64,000 bases of DNA, from contig CAWAQJ010000013.1 of assembly GCA_963784175.1 (NCBI GenBank), positions 73,021 to 137,020 of the forward strand, in the 5' to 3' direction. The translations under genes and the position numbers were made by a program. Positions within the stretch are counted from its first letter, which is position 1, and every line of letters begins with the position of its first letter. Shown here in pieces: positions 35,481 to 44,670 of the stretch. The stretch is from JAIBJN01 sp963784175. GTDB lineage: Bacteria; Actinomycetota; Thermoleophilia; Gaiellales; Gaiellaceae. Under the pieces are notes generated by a model. It saw only the letters and a program-made list of their open reading frames with translations. It did not search any database and had not been told where the DNA came from.

Positions 35481-36434
35481 ATGGGCTCGCCGACCTCCAA
35501 CCTCCTCGAGCTCCTCGAGCTGCTCCAGGCCCGCCCGGTCGTGACCGGGCGGGAGATCGCCGAACGCCTCGGCGTCGACACGCGCACGGTGCGCCGGTAC
35601 CTGACCGTTCTCCAAGAGCTGGGGATCCCGATCGAGGGCCAGCGCGGGGTCGGCGGCGGCTACCGGATGCGCCCTGGCTACCGGCTGCCGCCGCTCATGC
35701 TCGGAAACGACGAGGCGGTGGTCGTCGTGCTCGGCCTCCTCGCCGCGCGGCGGCTCGGGCTGGACACCGCGAGCGGGGCGGCCGAGGGGGCGCTGGAGAA
35801 GATCCACCGCGTCCTGCCGGCCGATCTCCGCCGCCAGGTTGAGGCGCTCGAGCGAACGCTCGGGTTCACTGCCGGCCCCACCTCCGGTGCACCGGTCCCG
35901 GGCGAGACCGTCCTCATGCTCGCCGACGCCGTCCGCCGCGGGCGGCGCGTGCGGCTGACCTACCGCTCCTACACCGGCGAGACCTCGCGGCGCGACCTGA
36001 GCCCGTTCGGGCTCGTCGTCCACGCGGGCCGCTGGTATCTCGCCGCTCACGACCATGACCGCGAGGCCCTTCGTACGTTCCGCATCGACCGGATGACGCG
36101 CGTCACGGTGGGCGAGGCCGACGCGGAAGCTCCTCCCGAGGGCTTCGACGCCGTCGCGCACGTCTCGGCCTCGCTGGCCCGCGTGCCGTGGACGTGGGAG
36201 GTCGAGGTGGTGCTCGACCTCTCGCTCGAGCGGGCCGCCGACCGGGTCCCCGCGACCCTCGCCGAGCTCAGCCAGCTCGACGGCCGGACGCTCCTGCGCA
36301 TGCGCGTCGAGTCGCTCGACTGGACTGCGAGCCTGCTGGCCGGACTCGGCTGCGGGTTCGCGATCCGCGCGCCCGACGAGCTCCGTGCGAGCGTGCGCGA
36401 CCTCGGCGCCCGCCTCGCTGCCGCGGCCGCCTAG
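35481..36434 (+). CDS. HTH- and WYL-domain transcriptional regulator (YafY/PafC type)
   Basis: A 317-residue regulator. An N-terminal winged helix (NLLELLELLQARPVVTGREI, then LGVDTRTVRRYLTVLQELG) is followed by a wing (GVGGGYRMRPGYRLPP), the WYL domain (about 135-215; FGLVVHAGRWYLAAHDHD) and a C-terminal WCX extension. WYL domains sense ligands such as nucleotides or DNA. It is divergent from the DUF1579-like gene. Confidence 0.88.
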   Translation: MGSPTSNLLELLELLQARPVVTGREIAERLGVDTRTVRRYLTVLQELGIPIEGQRGVGGGYRMRPGYRLPPLMLGNDEAVVVVLGLLAARRLGLDTASGAAEGALEKIHRVLPADLRRQVEALERTLGFTAGPTSGAPVPGETVLMLADAVRRGRRVRLTYRSYTGETSRRDLSPFGLVVHAGRWYLAAHDHDREALRTFRIDRMTRVTVGEADAEAPPEGFDAVAHVSASLARVPWTWEVEVVLDLSLERAADRVPATLAELSQLDGRTLLRMRVESLDWTASLLAGLGCGFAIRAPDELRASVRDLGARLAAAAA

Positions 36435-36462
36435 CCGCCGAATCCGGACAGGCTTCAGCGGC

Positions 36463-37887
36463 ATGTCCGAATGTGTCTCGTCTCGGCCTGCTCGTCCTGA
36501 TATCCCTCCCGGCATGGAAGCGTTCTCCGCGGTTGCGACGACGGGGATCTACTGCCGCCCCGAGTGCCCGGCGAAGCCGCTGCCACAGCACGTGACGAAG
36601 TACCGGCTCGCGGCCGCCGCCGAGGCTGCCGGATACCGCGCGTGTCTCCGCTGTCGGCCCTACCGCTCGCCAGACGCGCTCGACTGGTCGGCGCCCGAGC
36701 TCGTCTGCCGCGGCGTCCAGCTGATTCTCGGCGGCGCCCTCGATGGCGGGACGGAGGCAGAGCTCGGCGCCCGCCTCGGCGTCTCGGCGCGCCATCTGCG
36801 CCGGCTCTTCTCCGCCCACCTCGGCGTCACGCCGGACGGCCTTGCGCGCTCGGCGCGCACCCACTTCGCGCGCCGGCTCCTGGACGAGACCGACCTGAGC
36901 GTCAGCGAGGTCGCGTTCGCCGCCGGCTTCGGGAGCGTGCGCCAGTTCAACCGCGCCTGCCGCGACGTCTTTCGCATGCCGCCGCGGGAGCTCCGCGCAC
37001 GCCGGCGGAAGAGCGACCCGCTGGCAGCCGAGAACGGCCTCACTCTGCGCGTGCCGTTCGACGGCGCCCTCGACTGGTGCTCGCTTCTCGGCTACTTCGA
37101 GGCACGGGCGATTCCGGGTGTGGAGAGCGTCTCGGGCGAGACGTACAGGCGAACGATCGTCGCCGGCGGAGAGCCCGGCGTCCTCGAGCTCATGCCGGGC
37201 GGCGACGACCACCTGCTCCTGCGCGTCCACCTCGCGCACTGGGACGAGCTCATGCACGTCGTCTCGCGTGCGCGCCGGATCGCGAACCTCGACGCCGACA
37301 TGGCGGAGCCTGCGGCACAGCTCGGCGTCGATCCCGTGGTCGGCCCGCTCCTGCGGAAGCGGCCGGGCCTGCGAGTGCCCGGGACGTGGGATCCGTACGA
37401 GACGGGCGTGCGGGCCATCCTCGGCCAGCAGGTCAGCGTCGCCGGCGCAAACACGCTTGCAGGCCGCCTCGTCGAGCGGCTCGGGACGCCGGTGCCGTTC
37501 GACCGCTTCGGCCTGACCCGCCTGTTCCCGTCGCCGCCCACCCTGGCCGAAGCCGACCTCTCCGAGCTCGGCCTGACGGGCTCGAGGGCCGCCGCTGTCC
37601 GCTCCTTCGCGCGCGCGGTCGCGGAGGACGAGATCCGGCTCGACCGCAGCGTCGGGCTCGACCGCCTCGTCGACTCGATCCAGGCGGTCGACGGGCTCGG
37701 CCCGTGGACGGCGCACTACATCGCCCTGCGCATCGGCGAGCGCGATGCCTGGCCGGCGACCGATCTCGGCCTCCGCCGCGCGCTGGGCGCGCACGCGCCA
37801 ACCGTCGCCGAGCATTGGCGCCCGTGGCGGGCGCTCGCGGCGACGCACCTGTGGCTGGCCGACTCCGGCGAGCGCCGGGCCGCGTAG
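36463..37887 (+). CDS. alkA: Ada-AlkA fusion: methylphosphotriester sensor plus 3-methyladenine DNA glycosylase
   Basis: A repair protein of about 474 residues. The Ada N-domain has the zinc-binding Cys pairs Y-C-R-P-E-C and C-L-R-C and the TTGIYCRP motif; one Cys accepts methyl groups from phosphotriesters. An AraC-type helix-turn-helix follows (about 95-180). The AlkA N-domain and HhH-GPD domain fill the rest, with LGPWTAHYIALRIG and the catalytic Asp in WPATDLGL. It both senses and repairs alkylation damage. No O6-methylguanine methyltransferase is nearby. The start is uncertain: ATG 36463 or ATG 36514, neither with a strong ribosome site. Confidence 0.88.
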   Translation: MSECVSSRPARPDIPPGMEAFSAVATTGIYCRPECPAKPLPQHVTKYRLAAAAEAAGYRACLRCRPYRSPDALDWSAPELVCRGVQLILGGALDGGTEAELGARLGVSARHLRRLFSAHLGVTPDGLARSARTHFARRLLDETDLSVSEVAFAAGFGSVRQFNRACRDVFRMPPRELRARRRKSDPLAAENGLTLRVPFDGALDWCSLLGYFEARAIPGVESVSGETYRRTIVAGGEPGVLELMPGGDDHLLLRVHLAHWDELMHVVSRARRIANLDADMAEPAAQLGVDPVVGPLLRKRPGLRVPGTWDPYETGVRAILGQQVSVAGANTLAGRLVERLGTPVPFDRFGLTRLFPSPPTLAEADLSELGLTGSRAAAVRSFARAVAEDEIRLDRSVGLDRLVDSIQAVDGLGPWTAHYIALRIGERDAWPATDLGLRRALGAHAPTVAEHWRPWRALAATHLWLADSGERRAA

Positions 37888-37891
37888 CTCT

Positions 37892-38944
37892 CTACGCGGA
37901 GGCCCGGTGGATCAGCCGGGTCGGGCAGACGACGAACTCGTCGTCGACGCTCGCGTCGTCGATGCGGCGCAGGAGGAGCTCCGCCATGGCCTCGGTCATC
38001 ACCTCGAGGGGCTGGCGCACCGTCGTGAGCGGCGGGTTCGTCGAGGCGGCGTCGTCGACGTCGTCGAAGCCGATCACGGCGACGTCGTCGGGCACGCGGC
38101 GTCCCAGTGCCTGGAGCGTCTCGAGCGCGCCGATCGCCATCGGGTCGTTGGCAACGAAGACGCCGTCGAGCGCAGGGTGGCGGCGCAGCAGTGCCTTCAT
38201 CGCGCGCGCGCCGGCCTCCTTGCTGAAGTCGCCGTGCTCGACGAGGCCCTTCCGGAGCCGCTGGCCGGAGTCGCGGAGCGCGTCGGTGTAGCCCTCGAAG
38301 CGGTCGACTCCCACTGTCATGTCCAGGGGCCCGGTGATGGTGCCGACCTTGCTTCGGCCCGCGGAGAGCAGGTGCGAGGTCGCGGCCCTGGCGCCCCCGC
38401 GGTTGTCGGCGTCCACGTAGGGGAGGCGCTCGCCGGGGCGAGGCCGGCCGCTCAGCACGGTGGGAACTCCGGCCTCCGTGAGCGCGCGCGGGAGCGGGTC
38501 GTCACCGTGGAGCGACATGAGAATGACGCCGTCGACATGGCCGTGCCTGATGTACCGCTCGACCTTCACGTGCTCGCGCTCGCCGCGAGCGAGCAGGAGG
38601 AGAAGCTGGAGCTCCGTGTCGGCGATCGCCGACGAGATCCCCTGCATGATCGAGGGAAAGAACGGGTCGGAGAAGACGCGGCTCTCGGACTCCGAGACGA
38701 CGAGGGCGATCGTGTCCGTGCGCTTGGTGACCAGGCTCCGGGCCGCGCGGTTGGGAACGTAGCCGAGGCGCGCGATCGCCTTCTCGACCGCTTTCCTCGT
38801 GTCGGGCCGCACCTTGGGCGAGCGGTTGACGACGCGGGAAACCGTGGCCGTCGAGACCGCCGCGAGCCGGGCGACCTCCTCGAGCGTGGGGGCCGGTCGG
38901 CGCACACCACGATCTCCGGAATTCGTCTTTACATCCTGAGACAC
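37892..38944 (-). CDS. LacI-family repressor of the beta-glucoside operon
   Basis: A repressor of about 350 residues. The helix-turn-helix is TLEEVARLAAVSTATVSRVV with the hinge motif NRAARSLVTKRT; the periplasmic-binding-like sensor domain follows, ending in DVAVIGFDD and TTVRQPLEVM. GTG 38944 is preferred because the two operators begin just beyond it; GTG 38905 is also possible. It is divergent from the sugar importer and probably represses both itself and the operon until a glucoside binds. Confidence 0.9.
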   Translation of the reverse strand: MSQDVKTNSGDRGVRRPAPTLEEVARLAAVSTATVSRVVNRSPKVRPDTRKAVEKAIARLGYVPNRAARSLVTKRTDTIALVVSESESRVFSDPFFPSIMQGISSAIADTELQLLLLLARGEREHVKVERYIRHGHVDGVILMSLHGDDPLPRALTEAGVPTVLSGRPRPGERLPYVDADNRGGARAATSHLLSAGRSKVGTITGPLDMTVGVDRFEGYTDALRDSGQRLRKGLVEHGDFSKEAGARAMKALLRRHPALDGVFVANDPMAIGALETLQALGRRVPDDVAVIGFDDVDDAASTNPPLTTVRQPLEVMTEAMAELLLRRIDDASVDDEFVVCPTRLIHRASA

Positions 38945-38953
38945 GATGTGTAT

Positions 38954-38985
38954 TGTAAGCGCTTCCACGAATGAAAGCGCTTACA
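38954..38985. promoter_or_regulatory. Paired LacI-type operators
   Basis: TGTAAGCGCTTCCA (38954-38967) and TGAAAGCGCTTACA (38972-38985) are two near-palindromic copies of the classic AAGCGCTT LacI/CcpA-like core, 18 bases apart centre to centre. They lie between the divergent LacI gene and the importer operon. Confidence 0.85.
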
Positions 38986-39050
38986 TGTCATTCGTCCCGG
39001 TACGTCGGCCGAGCCAGAAAGGCTCATCAGCGGATTCTGAGGAGGTCCTG

Positions 39051-40391
39051 ATGCCGAGCCCACGCAGACTGTTCCGCCTACTTCCAAGTGTTCTTGTCCT
39101 GCTCGCCATGGTCGCCCTGCTGCTCGTCGGCTGCGGCGGTGACGGCGACGAGGCGTCGGACGCGGACGCGGCCGGAACCGGCGGCGGCAGCGAGAGCGCA
39201 GAACCGGTCACCCTGTCGGTCGGCCTGTTCGGCACGTTCGGCTACAAGGAAGCCGGCCTGTACGACGAGTACATGGAGCTGAACCCGCACGTCACGATCG
39301 AGGAGACCAGCATCGAGTTCGAGCAGGACTACTACCAGGCGCTGCAAACACATCTGGCCGGCGGTGCCGGTCTTTCCGACATTCAGGGCATCGAGGTCGC
39401 GCGCATCGCCGAGGTGACGCAGAACCAGGCCGACAAGTGGGTCGACCTGAACGAGTTCGGCGCCGAGGACCTTGCCGACACCTTCTTCCCCTGGAAGTGG
39501 GAGGCGGGTCGCACGGCCGACGGAGCGACGCTCGGCCTCGGGACGGACACCGGCCCGCAGGCGATCTGCTACCGCACCGACCTCTTCGAGCAGGCGGGCC
39601 TGCCGACCGACCGCGACGAGCTGTCGGCCCTCTGGGAGGACTGGGACGACTTCATCGCGAGCGGCGAGCAGTACATGGCCAACGCGCCCAAGGGCTCGTC
39701 GTTCATCGACAGCGCCTCGGGCCTCTACAACGCGATCATCGGCCAGTCCGAGCTGCAGTACTACGACGAGGCAGGCGAACCGATCTACGACTCGAACCCG
39801 GTCGTCAAGGACGCCTATGACATCTCCGTCACGGCGATCCAGGCCGGCCTGACGGCGAAGCTCGAGCAGTTCGACCAGGCCTGGAACCAGGCGTTCGCCA
39901 ACGGCGCCTTCGCCACCATCTCCTGTCCCGCATGGATGATCGGCTACATCAAGGGCCAGGCCGGCGATGGCGGCGCAGGCAAGTGGGACGTCGCCAGCAT
40001 CCCCGGCGACGGCGGCAACTGGGGCGGCTCCTACCTTTCCATCCCGGCCGCCAGCGAGAACCAGGAGGAGGCGTACAAGCTGGCCCAGTGGCTGACCGCC
40101 CCCGAGCAGCAGGTCAAGATGTGGACGAACGGGCAGCACTTCCCGTCCAGCTCGGTCGCCGCGGCGGACGGCTCCGTGGCGGCGGCGTCCGACGACTACT
40201 TCTCGGGCGCTCCGATCGGCGAGATCTTCAAGGAGTCCGCCGACGACCTCCCGATCGCCCACCTCGGCCCGAAGGACGGCGTCGTCAAGGACTCGATCTC
40301 CCAGGCGCTCAACCGCGTCGACCAGCAGGGTGAGGACCCCGAAGCGTCGTGGGAGCAGGCCATGGAAGAGATCGCGAACGCGATCCAGTGA
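39051..40391 (+). CDS. Sugar ABC transporter substrate-binding lipoprotein
   Basis: A 446-residue type-1 sugar-binding protein. The lipoprotein signal ends in ALLLVGC. The mature part has the family pattern (SVGLFGTFGYKEAGLYDEY, DIQGIEVARIAEV and AICYRTDLFEQAGLP). ATG 39051 has GGAGG upstream. It delivers an oligosaccharide, presumably a beta-glucoside given the GH1 enzyme in the operon, to the permeases that follow. A strong hairpin after the stop probably keeps its mRNA level above that of the permeases. Confidence 0.92.
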   Translation: MPSPRRLFRLLPSVLVLLAMVALLLVGCGGDGDEASDADAAGTGGGSESAEPVTLSVGLFGTFGYKEAGLYDEYMELNPHVTIEETSIEFEQDYYQALQTHLAGGAGLSDIQGIEVARIAEVTQNQADKWVDLNEFGAEDLADTFFPWKWEAGRTADGATLGLGTDTGPQAICYRTDLFEQAGLPTDRDELSALWEDWDDFIASGEQYMANAPKGSSFIDSASGLYNAIIGQSELQYYDEAGEPIYDSNPVVKDAYDISVTAIQAGLTAKLEQFDQAWNQAFANGAFATISCPAWMIGYIKGQAGDGGAGKWDVASIPGDGGNWGGSYLSIPAASENQEEAYKLAQWLTAPEQQVKMWTNGQHFPSSSVAAADGSVAAASDDYFSGAPIGEIFKESADDLPIAHLGPKDGVVKDSISQALNRVDQQGEDPEASWEQAMEEIANAIQ

Positions 40392-40427
40392 TCCGGACGG
40401 CGTCCTCGTAGCATCATCTCCTCAAGC

Positions 40428-40462
40428 GCCGGCGGCTCCGTATCCCTTGCGGAGCCGCCGGC
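40428..40462 (+). terminator. Intercistronic hairpin (attenuator/stabiliser)
   Basis: A 13-bp perfect stem (40428-40440 with 40450-40462, GCCGGCGGCTCCG/CGGAGCCGCCGGC) lies between the binding protein and the first permease, with no T-run. Hairpins at this place are common in sugar ABC operons, where they lower permease expression. Confidence 0.7.
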
Positions 40463-40464
40463 GG

Positions 40465-40504
40465 CCCCCGCGACCATGAGGCTCCCCCCGCGACCATGAG
40501 GCTC
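40465..40504 (+). repeat. Perfect 20-bp tandem duplication over the permease start
   Basis: Two exact 20-base copies (40465-40484, 40485-40504) each contain an ATG. The two ATGs (40476, 40496) are in different frames; only 40496 is in frame with the permease. The duplication therefore gives a decoy start codon. Confidence 0.85.
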
Positions 40505-41515
40505 AAGGCACAGATGGCGGCAACGGACCAGGCCGGCTCGCTCGCGGCCGAGGCTCCGAGAGGCCCGCGGCCGCGCAGCGCCTGGCGCACGCGGCTGACG
40601 AAGCTCGACACGAAGGTCTCGCCGTACCTCTACATCTCGCCGTTCTTCCTGCTCTTCGCCGGCTTCGGGCTGTTCCCGCTCGCCTACACGGCGTGGATCT
40701 CGCTGTTCAGCGTGAACCTCCAGAACGTGGACGAGCGGACCTGGGTCGGCTTTGACAACTACACCCGGCTGTTTCACGACGACCAGTTCTGGAACGCGGT
40801 CCAGAACACGATCACGATCGGGCTCATCTCGACCGTGCCCCAGCTCCTGATCGCGCTCGGGCTCGCCCACCTGCTCCACTGCAAGCTTCGCGGCTCGACG
40901 TTCTTCCGCGTCTCGTTGCTGATTCCCTACGCGACGTCGGTGGCTGCGGCGACGATCGTCTTCGCGATGCTCTTCGGCCGGGACTTCGGCCTTATCAACT
41001 GGTTCCTCGGGGTCTTCGGCGTCGACAACATCGACTGGGAGAACGGCAAGTGGTCGTCGCAGATCGCCATCTCCACGATCGTCACCTGGAGGTGGACGGG
41101 CTACAACGCGCTCATCTACCTGGCCGCCATGCAGGCGATCCCGAAGGATCTCTACGAGGCGGCCGAGGTCGACGGCGCGAGCCGCTGGCAGCAGCTGCGC
41201 CACGTGACGATCCCCGGCATCAAGCCGACGATCATCTTCACGGTCATCATCTCGACGATCGGCGCGACGCAGCTCTTCGGCGAGCCGCTGCTCTTCGGCG
41301 GCGCCGGCGGCTATCGGGGCGGCGCCGACCACCAGTACCAGACGCTCGGACTGCTCCTCTACGAGCAGGGCTGGTTCAACTTCCAGCTCGGCCGGGCCGC
41401 GGCGACGGCCTGGACGATGTTCCTGATCATCATGGTCGCGGTCGCCGTGAACGCGCTCCTGGCCTCGAAGGGCCGCAGCGTCTTCACGATCGGCCGGCGC
41501 AGGAGGGCGGCGTGA
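40496..41515 (+). CDS. Sugar ABC transporter permease (MalF type)
   Basis: A 339-residue permease with six predicted helices and the EAA loop DLYEAAEVDGASRWQQL that docks to the ATPase. It opens with a polar N-terminus and the first helix ISPFFLLFAGFGLFPLAYTA. It forms the membrane channel with the second permease, to which it is coupled by a four-base overlap. No MsiK/MalK-type ATPase is in the operon; one elsewhere in the genome is probably shared, as in other actinobacteria. Confidence 0.9.
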   Translation: MRLKAQMAATDQAGSLAAEAPRGPRPRSAWRTRLTKLDTKVSPYLYISPFFLLFAGFGLFPLAYTAWISLFSVNLQNVDERTWVGFDNYTRLFHDDQFWNAVQNTITIGLISTVPQLLIALGLAHLLHCKLRGSTFFRVSLLIPYATSVAAATIVFAMLFGRDFGLINWFLGVFGVDNIDWENGKWSSQIAISTIVTWRWTGYNALIYLAAMQAIPKDLYEAAEVDGASRWQQLRHVTIPGIKPTIIFTVIISTIGATQLFGEPLLFGGAGGYRGGADHQYQTLGLLLYEQGWFNFQLGRAAATAWTMFLIIMVAVAVNALLASKGRSVFTIGRRRRAA

Positions 41516-42393
41516 CCACGGCGCCCGCACCCGCGCCCACGGTCGCCCGCAAGAGGTTCGAGCTGAAGCGCGTCGGCGACCGCCGCGCGGGGCCGTTCAC
41601 GTACGCGGCCCTGATCGTGACCACGATTCTCGCGGTCATTCCGCTCTACTGGACGGTCGTGGCGGCGTCCCGCACGAACGCGGACATCGCCAAGACGCCC
41701 CCGCCGCTCACGCCGGGCGACAACCTCTGGTCCAACATCCGTTCGGCGCTCGACCAGGTCGACATGGTCAAGGCGCTGCTCAACTCGCTCGTCGTGTCGG
41801 GCTCGATCGCCCTCGGCACGGTCTTCTTCTGCACGCTCGCCGGGTTCGCGTTCGCCAAGCTGCGCTTCCGCGGGAGCAACGCGCTTCTCGTGATCATCCT
41901 TGCGACGATCATGGTGCCGGCCCAGCTCGGCGTCGTCCCGCTCTTCATCCTCATCGCGGAGATCGGCTGGGTGAACCAGCTCCAGGCGGTCATCCTCCCG
42001 ACCCTGGTGAGCGCCTTCGGCGTCGTCTTCATGCGCCAGTACCTGATCCGGGCGCTGCCGACGGAGATCATCGAGGCCGCGGTCGTCGACGGCGCCTCGA
42101 CGTTTCGCATCTTCTGGTCGATCGTCCTGCCCGCCGCCCGGCCGGCCATGGCGGTGCTGGGGATGCTCACGTTCCTGATGGCCTGGAACGACTTCTTCTG
42201 GCCGATCATCGCCCTCTCGAGCCAGAACCCGACCGTGCAGGTCGCGCTCAACAGCCTCGGGCAGGGCTACGTCCCCGACCGCTCGATCATTCTCGCGGGC
42301 ACCCTCGTCGGCACCGTTCCCGTGCTGATCGTCTTCGCCCTGCTCGGCAAGCACATCGTCGGCGGGATCATGGAAGGGGCGGTGAAGGGATGA
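41512..42393 (+). CDS. Sugar ABC transporter permease (MalG type)
   Basis: A 293-residue permease. The start is GTG 41512, overlapping the previous stop. Six helices, the EAA-loop EIIEAAVVDGASTFRIFWSI and a typical C-terminus (HIVGGIMEGAVKG) are present. It pairs with the MalF-type protein upstream, and its stop overlaps the glucosidase start. Confidence 0.92.
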   Translation: MTTAPAPAPTVARKRFELKRVGDRRAGPFTYAALIVTTILAVIPLYWTVVAASRTNADIAKTPPPLTPGDNLWSNIRSALDQVDMVKALLNSLVVSGSIALGTVFFCTLAGFAFAKLRFRGSNALLVIILATIMVPAQLGVVPLFILIAEIGWVNQLQAVILPTLVSAFGVVFMRQYLIRALPTEIIEAAVVDGASTFRIFWSIVLPAARPAMAVLGMLTFLMAWNDFFWPIIALSSQNPTVQVALNSLGQGYVPDRSIILAGTLVGTVPVLIVFALLGKHIVGGIMEGAVKG

Positions 42394-43703
42394 GCACTTC
42401 CTTCCCTGCGGGGTTCGTGTGGGGCGCCGCCACGGCCTCGTACCAGGTCGAGGGCGCGAGCGACGAGGACGGCAAGGGCCCGAGCATCTGGGACCGCTTC
42501 TCGCATACGCCGGGACGCGTCACGAACGGCGAGACGGGCGACGTGGCCTGCGATCACTACCACCGCTACCGCGAGGACGTGGCGCTCATGGCCGAGCTGG
42601 GCCTCGGCGCCTATCGCTTTTCGATCGCCTGGTCGCGCGTGCTCCCGGAGGGCACCGGCCGGGTCAACGAGGCCGGCCTGGACTTCTACGACCGCCTCGT
42701 CGACGAGCTGCTCGCGCACGGGATCGAGCCGTACGCGACGCTCTACCACTGGGATCTCCCGCAGGCGCTCGAGGATGCCGGCGGCTGGCCCGAGCGCTCC
42801 ATCGTCGAGGCGTTCGCCGAGTACGCGACCGTAGTCGCCGCCCGGCTCGGCGACCGCGTCCGGCACATCGCGACGATGAACGAGCCCTACGTCGTCGCGG
42901 ACCACGGGTACCGGATCGGGACGCACGCTCCCGGCCGCGTGGATCAGGACGCCGCGCTCGCCGCGTCACACCACCTGCTGGTCGCCCACGGCCGGGCCGT
43001 GCAGGCGATCCGCGCGACTGCTCCGGACGTGGAGGTCGGCATCGTCCTCAACTTCCACCCGGCGCACCCGGCCACCCCGCACCCGCTCGACCAGGAGGCG
43101 GCGATGCGGGCCCACGACCAGGTGAACCGCTGGTTCCTCGACCCGGTGGCCGGCCGCGGCTACCCGGAGGACACCGTGCACGCCTGGGGCTGGCGGCGTG
43201 ACGAGGTGCTCGACGGCGACCTGGAGCTGATCGCGACGCCGATCGACTTCCTCGGCGTGAACTACTACTGCCGCCACGTCTTCCGCTCGCCGGTCCTGCC
43301 GCCGCTCCCGCCGGGCCCGCCGGAGGAGCTGACGGAGATGGGCTGGGAGGTCTACCCCGAGGGGCTGGTCGAGGTGCTCGAGTTTGTCGCCTCGCGCACG
43401 GGAGACCTGCCCCTGTACGTGACCGAGAACGGCGCCGCCTACCCGCTCAACGGCGACCCCACGAGCGATCCCGAGCGCGTGAGCTTCCTCCAGCGCCACT
43501 TCGCCGCTGCGCATGCCGCCCTCCAGGCCGGGATCCCGCTCCGCGGCTACTTCGTCTGGTCGCTGCTCGACAACTTCGAGTGGGCCCACGGCTACGGGCA
43601 CCGCTTCGGGATCGTCCACGTCGACTTCTCGACGCTCGAGCGCCGCGTGCGCGACAGCGGGCGGTTCCTCGCGACGGTCGCGCGCGAAGGCCGACTACCG
43701 TAG
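42390..43703 (+). CDS. bglA: GH1 beta-glucosidase
   Basis: A 437-residue cytoplasmic glycosidase. Family landmarks are FVWGAATASYQVEGA at the N-terminus, the acid/base Glu in TMNEPY, the nucleophile Glu in YVTENGAAY and the sugar-binding LLDNFEWAHGYGHRFG near the end. It hydrolyses terminal beta-D-glucosides such as cellobiose brought in by the importer. It is the last gene of the LacI-controlled operon and is coupled to the permease by ATGA. Confidence 0.94.
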   Translation: MSTSFPAGFVWGAATASYQVEGASDEDGKGPSIWDRFSHTPGRVTNGETGDVACDHYHRYREDVALMAELGLGAYRFSIAWSRVLPEGTGRVNEAGLDFYDRLVDELLAHGIEPYATLYHWDLPQALEDAGGWPERSIVEAFAEYATVVAARLGDRVRHIATMNEPYVVADHGYRIGTHAPGRVDQDAALAASHHLLVAHGRAVQAIRATAPDVEVGIVLNFHPAHPATPHPLDQEAAMRAHDQVNRWFLDPVAGRGYPEDTVHAWGWRRDEVLDGDLELIATPIDFLGVNYYCRHVFRSPVLPPLPPGPPEELTEMGWEVYPEGLVEVLEFVASRTGDLPLYVTENGAAYPLNGDPTSDPERVSFLQRHFAAAHAALQAGIPLRGYFVWSLLDNFEWAHGYGHRFGIVHVDFSTLERRVRDSGRFLATVAREGRLP

Positions 43704-43730
43704 GCGCGAGCCCACGAGAGGAGGCCGGCG

Positions 43731-44069
43731 ATGCACACGCACATTCGGGCGGGCGAGCTACAGCCCAGCCCGGGAGGGACGATCACGTTCGAGGGCGAGC
43801 CGCATGCCTCCGGCGTGTCGTTCTTCCTCGTCAACAGCCGGCCCGGCGGCGGGCCGGACCTGCACCGGCACCCCTACTCGGAGACCTGGATCGTCCGCGG
43901 CGGGCGGGCGTTGTTCACCGCGGACGGGGAGGAGCTCGAGGCCGGGCCCGGCGACATCATCGTCGTCTCCACCGACACGCCGCACAAGTTCAAGAGCCTC
44001 GGTCCCGAGCGCCTCGACATCATTTGCATCCACGACTCGCCCAAGATGATCCAGGAGAACCTGGAGTAG
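43731..44069 (+). CDS. Cupin-domain protein
   Basis: A 112-residue single cupin. Metal-ligand histidines are visible in DLHRHPYSETW and TPHKFKS; the core is VRGGRALFTADGEELEAGPG. Such small cupins bind a metal ion and act as isomerases, dioxygenases or sensors; the substrate is unknown. It starts 27 bases after the glucosidase and may be the tail of that operon. Confidence 0.83.
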   Translation: MHTHIRAGELQPSPGGTITFEGEPHASGVSFFLVNSRPGGGPDLHRHPYSETWIVRGGRALFTADGEELEAGPGDIIVVSTDTPHKFKSLGPERLDIICIHDSPKMIQENLE

Positions 44070-44073
44070 TCCG

Positions 44074-44604
44074 TCAAGGGTGCGAGTAGACGAGGACGAC
44101 GATCCCGCTCTCGAACCGGGATGTGTCGACGAGCTTCAGGCTGGTGAGGTCGAGCCCGTCGAACAGGCGGTCGCCCTTGCCGACGACGACCGGGAAGACC
44201 CAGAAGTGGAACTCGTCCACGAGCTGGTTCTCGACCAGGGCCTTGTCGAGCTCCCCGGTGCCGTACTTGATGATGTCGCCGCCGTCTTGGTCCTTGAGCG
44301 CTGCGACCGCTTTGGCAACGTCCCCCTCGATGAGGCTCGCGTTCCAGGTCGTCTCGGTCAGCGTTCGCGAGGCGACGTGCTTCGGCATGGAGTTGATCTT
44401 GTCCGCGTACTCGCCCGGCCTTCCGGGCCACGCTGCCGCGAAGCCCTCGTACGTGTCCCGTCCGAGCAGCAGCGCGTCCGCCGGGTCGAGCAGCTTCCCG
44501 GCGTAGGCCGTGTGCTCATCGTCCCAGTAGGGCGGGCTCCAGTCCTGCGGCCTCGAGATGACGCCGTCGAGCGTCATGAACGTCGACTCCACCAGCTTTC
44601 TCAC
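44074..44604 (-). CDS. Dihydrofolate reductase-like (RibD C-terminal domain) protein
   Basis: A 176-residue protein of the RibD_C/YyaP group. Landmarks are MTLDGVISRPQDW, DALLLGRDTYEGFA, the GGDIIKYGTGELDKAL nucleotide-binding segment and VVGKGDRLFDG. It probably uses NADPH, but the family is mostly uncharacterised. It converges with the cupin gene. Confidence 0.85.
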   Translation of the reverse strand: MRKLVESTFMTLDGVISRPQDWSPPYWDDEHTAYAGKLLDPADALLLGRDTYEGFAAAWPGRPGEYADKINSMPKHVASRTLTETTWNASLIEGDVAKAVAALKDQDGGDIIKYGTGELDKALVENQLVDEFHFWVFPVVVGKGDRLFDGLDLTSLKLVDTSRFESGIVVLVYSHP

Positions 44605-44670
44605 AGCACTCTCCTTTCGCGCTTAGGTCGGTAGTCATAGCGACCCGCGCGAGCGGGCGAACTCATCGCC

